Source: Bacteroidia bacterium
GTDB lineage: Bacteria > Bacteroidota > Bacteroidia > J057
Length of the DNA: 64,000 nucleotides
Assembly (NCBI GenBank): GCA_030430205.1
Contig: JAUIGE010000015.1
Span: 91,726-155,725 of the forward strand
Direction of reading: 5' to 3'
The notes below the pieces were generated by a model. The model had not been told where the DNA came from and did not search any database. It was given only the letters and a program-made list of their open reading frames with translations. A program made the translations under genes and the position numbers. This document shows positions 45,014 to 53,580 of the stretch, one piece after another (position 1 is the first letter of the stretch; every line of letters starts with the position of its first letter).

Positions 45014-45958
45014 ATGTCAAGTAAAAAACTGATTCTTTCCGTCTTGATGATTCCATTCATTTTTTTCACATCATGTGGTCAAAATGAGGCTTCCAGCCAA
45101 AAAAAAGAAATCATCCCCAGAGCAGAAAAAGCTCCCCCATCCAAACACAATACCCTGCACCCCTATGGTGGCTGGTCATGTCCTGATAATATTTTCGGGT
45201 TCCCGGCAGTGGATCTCAAGGATTGGAAAAACATTCCCATCGTGAATGGCCGCCTGCCGAGCAAGGAGGAAACCCAAAACGGAACTTCTCTCATGTATTT
45301 TGATACCACAGAAATCCCTGATGCCAGGCCATTGGATATGCACATGCCGAGGCTGGCAAGGTATTATTCTACCTACACCCAAAAGAATGAAATGGTGATC
45401 GTGATCCAGGTAGTGGTGGCGGATGAGGACACCGTTGTGGGTTTTCGCTACCTAAATGGAGGGAACGGCTCAGCCTGGTTTAGCGAAGTGAACTTTCTCT
45501 CAGATCAGGAAATGGAGGAGTTAGAGCCCACACCCTTTGTATCAACTAATGTGGAAATCCTTGCAACTCCAGATAGAGTTTGGGAAATAATCACCAGTTC
45601 CAAATATGCGAAGGCATTGGGGGAAATGTTTGATAAAAACGCCTATGTGGAATCGGATTGGGAGAAAGGTTCAGAAGTTCATTTTAAATACCTTCCTGAC
45701 AGTACTGCAAATACCGGAATCGTAACTGCCAGCTGGAAAAACCTGTATATCCAGCTTGATTACAATTTTGATGGATACCACTATGTGGAAAAATTTCTAC
45801 TCATAAAGGATAAAGAATTTAAATTCTTTCAGGACAACAACATCCCCCGGACACAATTACATATTGTTACAGGTCCTTATGGGGAAGACTTTGAGGCTCA
45901 AAAAATAGTTTGGAGCAACTGGCTTCAACAAGTAAAAAAGTTAAGCGAGGGGAAGTAA
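45014..45958 (+). CDS. Lipoprotein with C-terminal SRPBCC-like domain
   Basis: The lipobox FTSC (Cys21) anchors it. Residues 25-175 contain a unique domain with PYGGWSCPDNIFGFPAVDLKDWK and LDMHMPRLARYYSTYTQKNEM. From about residue 178 the SRPBCC/AHSA1 pattern begins (STNVEILATPDRVWEIITSSKYAKAL). The domain normally binds hydrophobic ligands, and an exported, lipid-anchored version is unusual. It is the first gene of a four-gene operon (start of the next is 2 bases away) and faces the OmpR-type regulator. Length is 314 residues. Confidence 0.78.
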   Translation: MSSKKLILSVLMIPFIFFTSCGQNEASSQKKEIIPRAEKAPPSKHNTLHPYGGWSCPDNIFGFPAVDLKDWKNIPIVNGRLPSKEETQNGTSLMYFDTTEIPDARPLDMHMPRLARYYSTYTQKNEMVIVIQVVVADEDTVVGFRYLNGGNGSAWFSEVNFLSDQEMEELEPTPFVSTNVEILATPDRVWEIITSSKYAKALGEMFDKNAYVESDWEKGSEVHFKYLPDSTANTGIVTASWKNLYIQLDYNFDGYHYVEKFLLIKDKEFKFFQDNNIPRTQLHIVTGPYGEDFEAQKIVWSNWLQQVKKLSEGK

Positions 45959-45959
45959 A

Positions 45960-47120
45960 ATGAAAAAATCCATGAAAAAAATATTCTTATTCTCACAAGC
46001 TTATCTGGCCTTATTCCTGATGCTTTTCTTTATAGCCTGTCAAAGCCAGCAACAACCCATTCTCTCAGAAAACAACGATTCTGAGCTCAGCTGTGATTCG
46101 CAGATAAGTGCCTATGTAAACAGTATATTTCAGGATAAAAAGGGGGACTTTTGGTTCGGCACGCACGGCCATGGCGTGTGCCGCTATGATAGAGATACTT
46201 TTGCGTATTTCTCCATCCAGGAAGGTTTCGGAGGGGTCACGGTCAGAGGAATGGTAGAGGATGAAAAAGGCAATATCTGGTTCGCTACAACAGGAGGGAT
46301 CACCCAATATGCCCCCTCGACCCAGCCCGGGGCAGCTGCTGAATCATTTACCAACTTTACCGAAAAAGAGGGCCTCATCCATAATGATGTGCGAAGCATC
46401 GCCATAGATCGCCAGGGCATCATCTGGATCGGCACCCTGGAAGGACTAAGCCGTTTCGATCCTCAGGCTGAGCACAGGGAAGGGGCAAAAATGTTTACCA
46501 CTGTTGACATTCCAGCGGCCAGGCTGGATTATTCAAAAAGGATTTCAAGTGCCAAAATCGTCCATTGCATCATGGAAGACAGCAAGGGAAAAATGTGGTT
46601 TGGCACAAATGGAGGTGCCTATATCTTTGACCCTGCGGCTGTTCCGGCCAAAGATGGCAGCCTCAAGCCTGAAGAAATTTCTCTATCCCATATTTCCGAG
46701 AAAGACGGCCTGTGTAGCAATGCTGTAAGGACTATGGCAGAAGATAAAGAAGGAAATATCTGGTTTGGCACCCATAGCCAGGGGATAAGCAAATACGATG
46801 GCAAATCATTTACCAACTTCACCCAGGATGGAGCGGTTGAGGGGAATGAAGTTTGGAGTATATACGAAGATAAAACAGGAAACATTTGGTTCTCGGCAGT
46901 AGGCTATGGTGTCTATCGCTATGAGCCAGCAGCAGGCTCGGAGTCCTTTACCCAGTTCTATGAAGAGGAAGGTCTTAGCAGCCATGCATTGCATTGCATC
47001 TATGAAGACAAGGAAGGGCAGCTATGGTTGGGGGGTTGGAAAGGAGTCTTTCGATTTGATGGAAATAGTTTTTCCCCTGTCACAAAAATCAATATATTCA
47101 GCCATGAATCCCAAGGTTGA
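45960..47120 (+). CDS. Lipoprotein with a seven-bladed regulator-propeller domain
   Basis: The N-terminus has a lipobox-like FFIAC. Seven propeller repeats can be counted from their cores: FWFGTHGHGVCRY, IWFATTGGITQY, IWIGTLEGLSRF, MWFGTNGGAYIF, IWFGTHSQGISKY, IWFSAVGYGVYRY and LWLGGWKGVFRF. This is one complete seven-bladed propeller of the kind found in the sensor part of Bacteroidota hybrid two-component systems, but here with no kinase. It may serve as a sensing partner for the regulator upstream. The gene overlaps the next by 17 bases. Confidence 0.85.
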   Translation: MKKSMKKIFLFSQAYLALFLMLFFIACQSQQQPILSENNDSELSCDSQISAYVNSIFQDKKGDFWFGTHGHGVCRYDRDTFAYFSIQEGFGGVTVRGMVEDEKGNIWFATTGGITQYAPSTQPGAAAESFTNFTEKEGLIHNDVRSIAIDRQGIIWIGTLEGLSRFDPQAEHREGAKMFTTVDIPAARLDYSKRISSAKIVHCIMEDSKGKMWFGTNGGAYIFDPAAVPAKDGSLKPEEISLSHISEKDGLCSNAVRTMAEDKEGNIWFGTHSQGISKYDGKSFTNFTQDGAVEGNEVWSIYEDKTGNIWFSAVGYGVYRYEPAAGSESFTQFYEEEGLSSHALHCIYEDKEGQLWLGGWKGVFRFDGNSFSPVTKINIFSHESQG

Positions 47121-47757
47121 CACCTATTTCACGGATGGCTGCGGGCGCTGCCCGCTGGGAGGCACTCCCAACTGCAAAGTCCATACCTGGACCAGGGAAA
47201 TGGCTCTATTGAGACATATCCTGCTTGACTGTGGGCTGACCGAAGAATTGAAATGGAGCATTCCGACTTATACCTATCAGCAAAACAATGTAGTCGTACT
47301 GGCGGCATTCAACGAATACTGCGCCCTGAGTTTCTTCAAAGGAGCTCTGCTCCAGGATGAACATGCCTTGCTCCACAAGCCGGGCGAAAATTCCCAGGCG
47401 GCGCGTCTGATTCGCTTTACTCAGCCAAAGAAAATAGCTGAAATGGAATCCATCCTGAAGGCCTACATATTCGAAGCCATCGAAGTGGAAAAAGCGGGTT
47501 TGAAAGTGGCTTTCAAAAAAAATCCGGAACCCATTCCCGAAGAATTGGAACAAAAACTAGCGGAAAATCCCGATTTGAAAGCGGCTTTTGAAGCATTGAC
47601 GCCTGGCCGGCAAAGAGGATACATCATTCATTTTTCTGCCCCGAAACAATCCCAAACCCGCTTTTCCAGGATCGAAAAATGTACAGAGCAAATCCTCGAG
47701 GGAAAGGGCCTGCATGACCGATACACCCGCAAAAATGAAGCTAAACAAAACCCTTAA
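47104..47757 (+). CDS. YdeI/DUF1801 family protein
   Basis: The first part (from FTDGCGRCPLGGTPNCKVHTW) is Cys-rich (C-x2-C-x6-C-x8) and precedes a DUF1801 fold (WSIPTYTYQQNNVVVLAAFNEYCALSFFKGALL). The C-terminal part (TPGRQRGYIIHFSAPKQSQTRFSRIEKC) is the YdeI/OmpD-associated end. The ATG at 47104 overlaps the propeller gene. The frame reaches further up, but the longer N-terminus is only the propeller gene read in another frame. Length is 217 residues. Function is unknown. Confidence 0.82.
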   Translation: MNPKVDTYFTDGCGRCPLGGTPNCKVHTWTREMALLRHILLDCGLTEELKWSIPTYTYQQNNVVVLAAFNEYCALSFFKGALLQDEHALLHKPGENSQAARLIRFTQPKKIAEMESILKAYIFEAIEVEKAGLKVAFKKNPEPIPEELEQKLAENPDLKAAFEALTPGRQRGYIIHFSAPKQSQTRFSRIEKCTEQILEGKGLHDRYTRKNEAKQNP

Positions 47758-48520
47758 AACCATCCTGCTTGTCGTAGTCAGCTTCGCTATGTACCTCTTT
47801 GGGAAGCAATTTTTCGCAGAGATAAAGACAAGCCTGGACGAGCTCACCAACTTTGGGCTACTCAGCTATTTTCTGACCTATTTGCTATTAGGTATTCCTC
47901 TTTTTATAGCGGCACGCCTCATCAGCCCGGAAGAAAACATCTTCCGAAACCTGGGCTTGTCGGGCAATATGTTGATTGCATTGGGCTTAGCATGCTTTTT
48001 TGCCCTGCCCATGTTTATAGGGGGATTTTTCTTTTTCCAGCTAAGCGATGAATTCAAAATTGAGAACCTGATAGCCCATACAATCGTCATTGGCTTCATC
48101 GAAGAGTTGTATTACAGAGGCTTCCTCTTTGGGCAGTTTTTCAAACATACAAAACTCGGATTTATACCCGCCATCCTACTGGGAGCCATTCTTTTTGCAT
48201 CCGGGCATTTGTACCAAAGCCAGGACCCTGCTGAGCTGATGGGTATATTTGCAGTCACTTTTATGGGCGCGGTCCTGTTTGCCTGGTTATATGTAGAGTG
48301 GAACTACAATCTATGGGTGCCCATCTTTCTTCATGCACTGATGAATATGAGCTGGGAGATTTTCAATATGGACGACAGCGCATTGGGAGGATTGAATGCC
48401 AATGTATTCAGGGCTTTGACCATTGCTCTTGCCATCGTATTTACCCTTTTTTACAAAATAAAAAGAGGAAAAAAGATAGAGATCAGCAGGAAAAATGTGT
48501 GGATGAAAAAGCTCATTTAG
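47714..48520 (+). CDS. CPBP family intramembrane metalloprotease
   Basis: A membrane protein of about seven helices with the Abi/CPBP motifs EELYYRGFLFG (near residue 128, the EExxxR catalytic pair), GAILFASGHLY (His) and FLHALMNMSWE (His/Asn). Homologues process prenylated or other membrane substrates or serve in bacteriocin immunity. The start at 47714 overlaps the YdeI gene by 44 bases and has a GGAAAGGG stretch ahead. A second ATG is at 47735. Length is 268 residues. It is the last gene of the operon. Confidence 0.84.
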   Translation: MTDTPAKMKLNKTLKTILLVVVSFAMYLFGKQFFAEIKTSLDELTNFGLLSYFLTYLLLGIPLFIAARLISPEENIFRNLGLSGNMLIALGLACFFALPMFIGGFFFFQLSDEFKIENLIAHTIVIGFIEELYYRGFLFGQFFKHTKLGFIPAILLGAILFASGHLYQSQDPAELMGIFAVTFMGAVLFAWLYVEWNYNLWVPIFLHALMNMSWEIFNMDDSALGGLNANVFRALTIALAIVFTLFYKIKRGKKIEISRKNVWMKKLI

Positions 48521-48962
48521 GCAAATACAGCTTCTTAATCTTGACCGTCGGTCCGGGGCACAGCTGCCCGTGGCAATTCATACACTGATCGACCATGAGG
48601 GTATAGGCTTCTTTGCTTTGGGACAAAGGCGCTTCATTGTACAATTTGACAGCATTCAAAAAAGCGGTTCCCCAGGCTTTATAACTCTCGGAAGCCTGTT
48701 TTTCAGGCTCTGTAGCCTCCACCGTATGGATTTTTGCCAGATCCAGTGAGATTTCGGGCTTCTCCCCTTTCAGTATTTTGCGGCGCAAATCCAGGCTTTC
48801 CTCAAACATCTGCCGCATCAGCAGCGCCAATTCGCTGGCATCCCCGTCATTGGCGGCGGGCAATACAACATCTGGGGTGCTATCCACAACAGCGGTCTGT
48901 TCTTCCGTTTCAGTGCAGGCCGTCAGGGCAAAAAAAGCAATGAGTATCCAGGCATATTTCAT
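48513..48962 (-). CDS. Lipoprotein with one c-type haem site
   Basis: The lipobox is LTAC and the mature protein is 133 residues long, mostly helical. A single haem site CMNCHG lies near the C-terminus (about residues 129-134), which is the layout of cytochrome c'-like or DUF3365-like proteins. It overlaps the end of the CPBP gene by 8 bases, tail to tail. Electron transfer or redox sensing at the membrane is likely, with no partner evident. Confidence 0.78.
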   Translation of the reverse strand: MKYAWILIAFFALTACTETEEQTAVVDSTPDVVLPAANDGDASELALLMRQMFEESLDLRRKILKGEKPEISLDLAKIHTVEATEPEKQASESYKAWGTAFLNAVKLYNEAPLSQSKEAYTLMVDQCMNCHGQLCPGPTVKIKKLYLPK

Positions 48963-48988
48963 GCTGCAAAGATAAAATAATCATGGAA

Positions 48989-49531
48989 TTATTTCTCTAC
49001 TCTCTGCTCTCTGCTCTCTGCTCTCTGCTCTCTGCTCTCTGCTCTCTGCTCTCTGCTCTCTGCTCTCTGCTCCCACTCCCCAAACAACTCCACCAACTTC
49101 CGTTGCCGAAAGCCAAAAATCTCATCCAACTTTCCTTTCACCATAAAAGGATGAACCATCTGCCCCAAAATGCCAAAAGGCAAAGCGTAATGAACGATAT
49201 CCTCCATCTCCACGCCACCCTCTATTTCTTTCAGAAAATGTTTGTGATGCCATAGCTTATATGGCCCAAAACGCTGCTCGTCAACGAAGTAGTGAGGTGC
49301 CTGCACCTGCGTAATTTCTGTCACCCAATTCATTTTGATACCCAAAAGTGGGCTTACCTTATATTGGATAATCTGACCTGCATAGGTCTTCCGGTCTGCG
49401 CCAGAAACGATATCAAAGCCCATATAATCGGGCGTGATCCGTGCCAGGTTTTCCGGGCTGGAAAAGAAATCCCAGGCTTTCTCCAGGCTTATCGGCAATT
49501 TCTGCTTGCTATGTAATTGATATACTTTCAT
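48989..49531 (-). CDS. SRPBCC family protein with repeat-derived C-terminus
   Basis: An SRPBCC (ligand-binding START-like) protein as often seen next to NAD-dependent epimerases: LPISLEKAWDFFSSPENLARITP at the start, LGIKMNWVTEITQ, ALPFGILGQMVHPFMVKGKLDEIFGFRQRKLVELFG at the end of the domain. The last ~27 residues (from GEWEQRAESRE) are encoded by the period-7 repeat 48992-49072. Three heptamers make seven codons, giving the unit REQRAES repeated three times. The gene therefore lost its own stop or gained a tail by repeat insertion. Length is 180 residues, normal would be about 150. Confidence 0.85.
   Translation of the reverse strand: MKVYQLHSKQKLPISLEKAWDFFSSPENLARITPDYMGFDIVSGADRKTYAGQIIQYKVSPLLGIKMNWVTEITQVQAPHYFVDEQRFGPYKLWHHKHFLKEIEGGVEMEDIVHYALPFGILGQMVHPFMVKGKLDEIFGFRQRKLVELFGEWEQRAESREQRAESREQRAESREQRVEK
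48992..49072. repeat. Period-7 repeat (TCTGCTC) within the SRPBCC gene 3' end
   Basis: About eleven copies of TCTGCTC in an almost pure run, which also encodes the C-terminal tail of the SRPBCC protein on the minus strand. It is the same word as at 30179-30291. Confidence 0.92.
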
Positions 49532-49623
49532 GTCATTCTTTGAATTGGAGGTATCAACTTCCGGGCTTCCTTTTTTGTTTCAATGGCTATTTTTAAACAA
49601 TCAGCATTTCGTACCTTCGGATT

Positions 49624-51090
49624 GTGAAAAAAAGGTACCAAAACCCATTTATTTTTTTGCTAACCGCCATAGCTGTGGCCCTGCCCATCTTTGGGGGTTT
49701 AGGCATAGTTCCCATCCAGATTTGGGATGAAGCGCGGCTGGCAAATAATACCCTCGAAATGCTCCAGGGGGGAGATTGGCTACAGACGCAGTATGCCGGC
49801 AGTGCGGATATGTGGAATAGCAAACCGCCCTTGCTGATTTGGATTCAGCTTCTATCGGTTAAGTTATTGGGATTCAATGAGTTCTCCTTTCGCTTACCCT
49901 CAGCTGTGGCTGCTTTTGGCTGCTGTATGCTTCTGTTTGTTTTTCTAAAAAAATACCTGGAGCAGCCCCTTTTTGCCGCTATCGCGGCGCTAGTGCTGGT
50001 GACATCTTATGGCTTTACAGGCCCCCATGTGGCCCGATCAGGGGATTATGATGCCTTGCTGCTATTGTTCACAAGCCTGGCGGCTTTTTCTTTTTTCGCT
50101 TATACCGAAAGTGGCAAGCGGCAATACCTCTATGCCATGTTCATGGCCTTTTCGCTGGCAGTGCTGACAAAAAGCGTAGCAGCCTTGCTGCTGGTTCCGG
50201 GCCTGGTTTTCTACGCCTTATGGCGTAAAAAACTTTTCAGCCTGCTGAAAAACAAACATTTCTACGGCGGAGCCGCCCTCTTTCTGCTGCTTCCTGCAGC
50301 CTATTACCTGCTCAGAGAGGCCCGTGATCCGGGCTATCTGCAAGCCGTCTGGCTCAACGACTTCGGCAGATATGCCGAAGCCACGCCCGAAAACCGACAT
50401 GCTTTTTCATTCTATCTGCTCAATTTTCACCGTTGGCGACTTTCCTTCTGGTATCTGCTCATTCCCTGCGGAATCGCCCTGGGCCTTTTCAGCAAAGCTG
50501 AAAACATCAAACGCCTAAGCGTCTTCTCCGCTTTGACAAGCTTTTGCTATTTGCTGTTGATTTCCTTTTCCCAAACCAAACTGTATTGGTACGACGCCCA
50601 GTTATACCCATTCTTCGCCATCCTGATTGCCATCTTTGTTCATTTCGTTTTCGAAATCCTGCAAGACATTCCCGCCTTCAGCCATAAGCTGACCTTCAAT
50701 ATAGTACCCTATATTTTTCTCTTCCTGATCCTCCTTATCCCCTACCGGGATATCATGAGCCACTCCCTCAACCCCAAAGTCCATCCGCTAGTCAAGCGGC
50801 CATTCTATGAAGTCAGCTACCAGCTGCAGGCCGCCAGCCACGGCAAACAAAATCTGCAGGCAGATTACCTGCTGTATGAGGGCTATTACGCCCACTTGCG
50901 GCCCTATCTGTACCTGCTCCAGAAAAAAGGCACCTGCCTTAGCCATCTCGACTGGCGCCAATTGAAGGCCGGAGACAGGGTCCTGGTCCCCCAAAAAAAC
51001 ATACAGCGCGAGCTTGAAAAGCGCTATCGGTATAGGGTTTTGCGGAAGAAAGGTGGAGTGGTTTCTTATTGGATTTTGGCCCTGAGGTGA
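49624..51090 (+). CDS. ArnT/PMT-like membrane glycosyltransferase
   Basis: A GT-C enzyme using a polyprenyl-phosphate sugar. The first loop holds the catalytic acidic pair in IQIWDEARLANNTLEML (about residues 31-47) and the next conserved block is DMWNSKPPLLIWIQLLSVKLLGFNEFSFRLPSA. About eleven membrane helices follow. The start is a GTG at 49624, just ahead of KKRYQNPFIF. Length is 488 residues. The acceptor is unknown and no lipid A genes are near. Confidence 0.88.
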   Translation: MKKRYQNPFIFLLTAIAVALPIFGGLGIVPIQIWDEARLANNTLEMLQGGDWLQTQYAGSADMWNSKPPLLIWIQLLSVKLLGFNEFSFRLPSAVAAFGCCMLLFVFLKKYLEQPLFAAIAALVLVTSYGFTGPHVARSGDYDALLLLFTSLAAFSFFAYTESGKRQYLYAMFMAFSLAVLTKSVAALLLVPGLVFYALWRKKLFSLLKNKHFYGGAALFLLLPAAYYLLREARDPGYLQAVWLNDFGRYAEATPENRHAFSFYLLNFHRWRLSFWYLLIPCGIALGLFSKAENIKRLSVFSALTSFCYLLLISFSQTKLYWYDAQLYPFFAILIAIFVHFVFEILQDIPAFSHKLTFNIVPYIFLFLILLIPYRDIMSHSLNPKVHPLVKRPFYEVSYQLQAASHGKQNLQADYLLYEGYYAHLRPYLYLLQKKGTCLSHLDWRQLKAGDRVLVPQKNIQRELEKRYRYRVLRKKGGVVSYWILALR

Positions 51091-51143
51091 GCATGTATTT
51101 GCCTTCATTTCTTCGAAATGATGGAGCAGCTTTTGATTTTGGT

Positions 51144-51171
51144 TTGGATGAAGTATTTACTGATATTTTTG
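51144..51171 (+). promoter_or_regulatory. Promoter of the WYL regulator gene
   Basis: TTG (51144-51146), 17 bases, TATTTTTG (51164-51171). Good consensus promoter, 57 bases ahead of the ATG at 51229. Confidence 0.65.
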
Positions 51172-51228
51172 TAATATTGGGTTAGGAAGTACAGTGAAGT
51201 AGTTTTTTCACCCTAATGAATCAAGCCT

Positions 51229-52143
51229 ATGGAAGCTGAATATAGAACTGGAGTGAGGTTATTGCGTATCATGCGTGCCATTTTGGATCGCCCTAAAGGC
51301 TATACCCTCAAAGAACTGGCGGATAAATATAGCGTTAGCAAAGAAACCTTAAAGTTGGATATACGGACTTTTCGGGATGCGGGCTATTTGATTGATTACG
51401 ACAAAAGGTACCGCTACTTTTTTGTAGAGGAGCAGCCCTTTCGGCAGCTAAGAGATCTTTTATTGTTTTCGGAGGAAGATCAATTCTTACTTGAACAGGC
51501 TATAGATGAGATAGCGCCCCATTCGGCAAGGAGCCAGCGACTCAAAGAAAAGCTGGCAGCACTCTACGATTACCGCAGGCTGGGGCACGATTTTCTAAGA
51601 AAACCATATTTGTCAAAAGTAGATTTGCTGCTACAGGCAAAAGATGAAAAACGAAAAGTGTGGCTGATGGATTACCGTTCTTCTAATGGCAATATCATTG
51701 GGAACCGCTTTGTAGAACCCTTTCATCCGAGTCCGCCTGATGATATGCTGCATGCATTTGATGTGGACAAAAATGAGCTCCGCCATTTTCGCATTTCCCG
51801 CATCAAGCGGGTAAAGCTTTCAGAAGAAGAGTGGACTTATGAAGGGCATCATATCATCCATCCGACCGATTCATTCCGCATCGTGGACAAAAATCAGGTG
51901 CCTGTACACCTGCGCATGAGTGTGGGCGCTTATAATGAATTGACAGAGCGATTTCCGCTCACCCGCGGCAAGATCATAGAATCCTCAGAAGACGAGGTCT
52001 TTGACTACCAGGACATGGTCAATCACAACTTTCTGGGCTTAACCAACTTCATTTTGGGTCATCATCATCAATGGATTGAAGTTTTGGAGCCAGACTCGCT
52101 GATTAAGCATCTTCGGGAGGTAGTGAGGAAGATGGAATTTTGA
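51229..52143 (+). CDS. WYL-domain transcriptional regulator
   Basis: An N-terminal helix-turn-helix (GYTLKELADKYSVSKETLKLDIRTFRDAGY, about 23-52) followed by a WYL domain (RKVWLMDYRSSNGNIIGNRFVEPFHP, about 140-165) and a C-terminal domain (IEVLEPDSLIKHLREVVRKM). WYL regulators often control CRISPR-Cas or other defence operons and bind ligands such as nucleic acids. It lies 136 bases upstream of cas6 on the same strand, so it is the obvious candidate regulator of the locus. Length is 304 residues. Confidence 0.9.
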   Translation: MEAEYRTGVRLLRIMRAILDRPKGYTLKELADKYSVSKETLKLDIRTFRDAGYLIDYDKRYRYFFVEEQPFRQLRDLLLFSEEDQFLLEQAIDEIAPHSARSQRLKEKLAALYDYRRLGHDFLRKPYLSKVDLLLQAKDEKRKVWLMDYRSSNGNIIGNRFVEPFHPSPPDDMLHAFDVDKNELRHFRISRIKRVKLSEEEWTYEGHHIIHPTDSFRIVDKNQVPVHLRMSVGAYNELTERFPLTRGKIIESSEDEVFDYQDMVNHNFLGLTNFILGHHHQWIEVLEPDSLIKHLREVVRKMEF

Positions 52144-52279
52144 TGGGAAGTCCAGTCAGAAAACTCCCCCAATCGGGTGAAGTAATACTAATAATTTCAT
52201 GTTTTCTTTAAAAAAAATGAGGGGTGGGTAAGCAAATTACCTCTCTTCATATTCATCTTAGCAAAACAATCAAATACCC

Positions 52280-52939
52280 ATGCGTCTATATTTACGAACA
52301 ACCCCCAATACCGAACTCATCCCCTTTAGCTACCAATCCAAACTGGTGGGAGCTCTACACAAATGGCTTGGCCATAACAAGTATCATGATGAACTATCAC
52401 TCTACTCCCTATCGGGCCTGCCACAGGTCCGGGCTACTTCTTCCAAAGGCTTGGATTACCCCTCCGGTGCGAGCTTTTTTGTCGGATCGGTAGATCAGGA
52501 AATGCTCAAAAGCGTTGTTGACGGCATTTTAAAAGATCCAAAGATCGCCTTTGGAATGGAAGTCGCTGAAATCAACCTGAAACTGGCCCCTTCCTTTGGT
52601 TCTTACCACAAATTTTTTGTGGAAAGTCCTGTCTTTATTCAACGTAACATCGGGGACCAAAAGAAATTCTACTACTATACCGATCCCGAATCAGACCAAC
52701 TGCTGACCGAAACCATGACCCACAAACTTCAAAAAGCAGGTTTAGGTCATTTGAAGGCTACCATCAGCTTTGACCGCAGCTACCAGGGAGCCAAAACCAA
52801 ACTGGCTACCTACAAAGGAATAGCCAATAAAGGCAGTCTATGCCCGGTAATTGTAGCAGGTGACCCTGAAGCCGTAGCTTTTGCGTGGTCGGTAGGGGTA
52901 GGAAATGGGACAGGAATTGGTTTTGGAGCGGTACGGTAG
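52280..52939 (+). CDS. cas6: CRISPR-associated endoribonuclease Cas6
   Basis: Cuts the CRISPR transcript within each repeat to leave the 8-base ATTGAAAC tag on the crRNA. The protein has 219 residues and the double ferredoxin-like layout, and ends with a Gly-rich loop (SVGVGNGTGIGFGAVR, about 204-219), the Cas6 signature. His residues near 27 and 31 (LHKWLGH) could serve in catalysis. First gene of the cas operon. The repeats have almost no stem, in line with a Cas6 that recognises unstructured RNA. Confidence 0.88.
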   Translation: MRLYLRTTPNTELIPFSYQSKLVGALHKWLGHNKYHDELSLYSLSGLPQVRATSSKGLDYPSGASFFVGSVDQEMLKSVVDGILKDPKIAFGMEVAEINLKLAPSFGSYHKFFVESPVFIQRNIGDQKKFYYYTDPESDQLLTETMTHKLQKAGLGHLKATISFDRSYQGAKTKLATYKGIANKGSLCPVIVAGDPEAVAFAWSVGVGNGTGIGFGAVR

Positions 52940-52990
52940 AGGGAGGATGAGCAGATGAGAGGATTAGCAGATGAGCAAATTGAAAGATGA
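52940..52990. repeat. Degenerate repeat (GAGGATTAGCAGAT) at the cas6-cas5 junction
   Basis: GAGGATGAGCAGATGA and GAGGATTAGCAGATGA words repeat at a loose period of 7-8. The repeat supplies an early in-frame ATG (52971) to the next gene, so the ATG at 52992 is the more likely true start. Confidence 0.6.
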
Positions 52991-52991
52991 T

Positions 52992-53576
52992 ATGAAATAC
53001 TTCATTGTTAAATATAGTGGCCCTTTTGGTTTTATTAAGCCATGGACAGCGGTGAGAGATAGTGAAACCTTTTCACAGCAGTTTTTGACGCCTTCTATTG
53101 TGGAAGGGATTGAGAAGAAATTGTTTCCTGAGCTGTTGCAGGAAAAGGGGATTCAAAAAATAAAGAGGCATCGGTTGAGTTATCTGGGTATAGATGTCCA
53201 ACAGGAAAGGACATGGTCAAAGGGAGGATTCAAGGTTGAAAAAAATAAAGGAAAGTGGAAAACGAACTTAGCTATTATTAACCGGGGGGTGATGCTGGAG
53301 CCACATTTACATTTGGCTTTTGAGAAAAAAGAGGATGCCTTATGGGCCAATAAACAGCATCTATGCCTTTGTCGAAATGAAGATTTGGTTTTTCCAGATG
53401 ACGAAATTTTAGAATTAACGGAAGAGGAATGGAATGGGATAGATGGCTTTGAACTCATTTTTGATAAAAATGCAGATACAACTTTTAAAGTGGGTCATAA
53501 CCGGTTTGATGATGCCTCGGAGATGTTTGGTCAATTGAAAATTTTCGGAAATCCCATCAGGCAAAAATCTTTTTGA
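52992..53576 (+). CDS. cas5: Divergent Cas5 (predicted)
   Basis: A 194-residue protein between cas6 and cas3. The N-terminus, FIVKYSGPFGFIKPWT, then TFSQQFLTPSIVEGIEKKLF and later KRHRLSYLGIDVQQERTW, matches the spacing of Cas5 landmarks: F-x-[KR]-P, TPS-x3-GI, and a second strand with two conserved polar residues. Its place in the operon and the absence of any other cas5 support this. The call is by pattern and context, not by strong overall similarity. It would hold the 5' tag of the crRNA in Cascade. The ATG at 52992 is preferred to the repeat-derived one at 52971. Confidence 0.65.
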   Translation: MKYFIVKYSGPFGFIKPWTAVRDSETFSQQFLTPSIVEGIEKKLFPELLQEKGIQKIKRHRLSYLGIDVQQERTWSKGGFKVEKNKGKWKTNLAIINRGVMLEPHLHLAFEKKEDALWANKQHLCLCRNEDLVFPDDEILELTEEEWNGIDGFELIFDKNADTTFKVGHNRFDDASEMFGQLKIFGNPIRQKSF

Positions 53577-53580
53577 TAAC

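Noticed and set aside
52971..52991. ATG at 52971 as the start of the predicted cas5
   Set aside because: It lies inside a low-complexity repeat. The next ATG (52992) opens directly on the conserved N-terminal strand.
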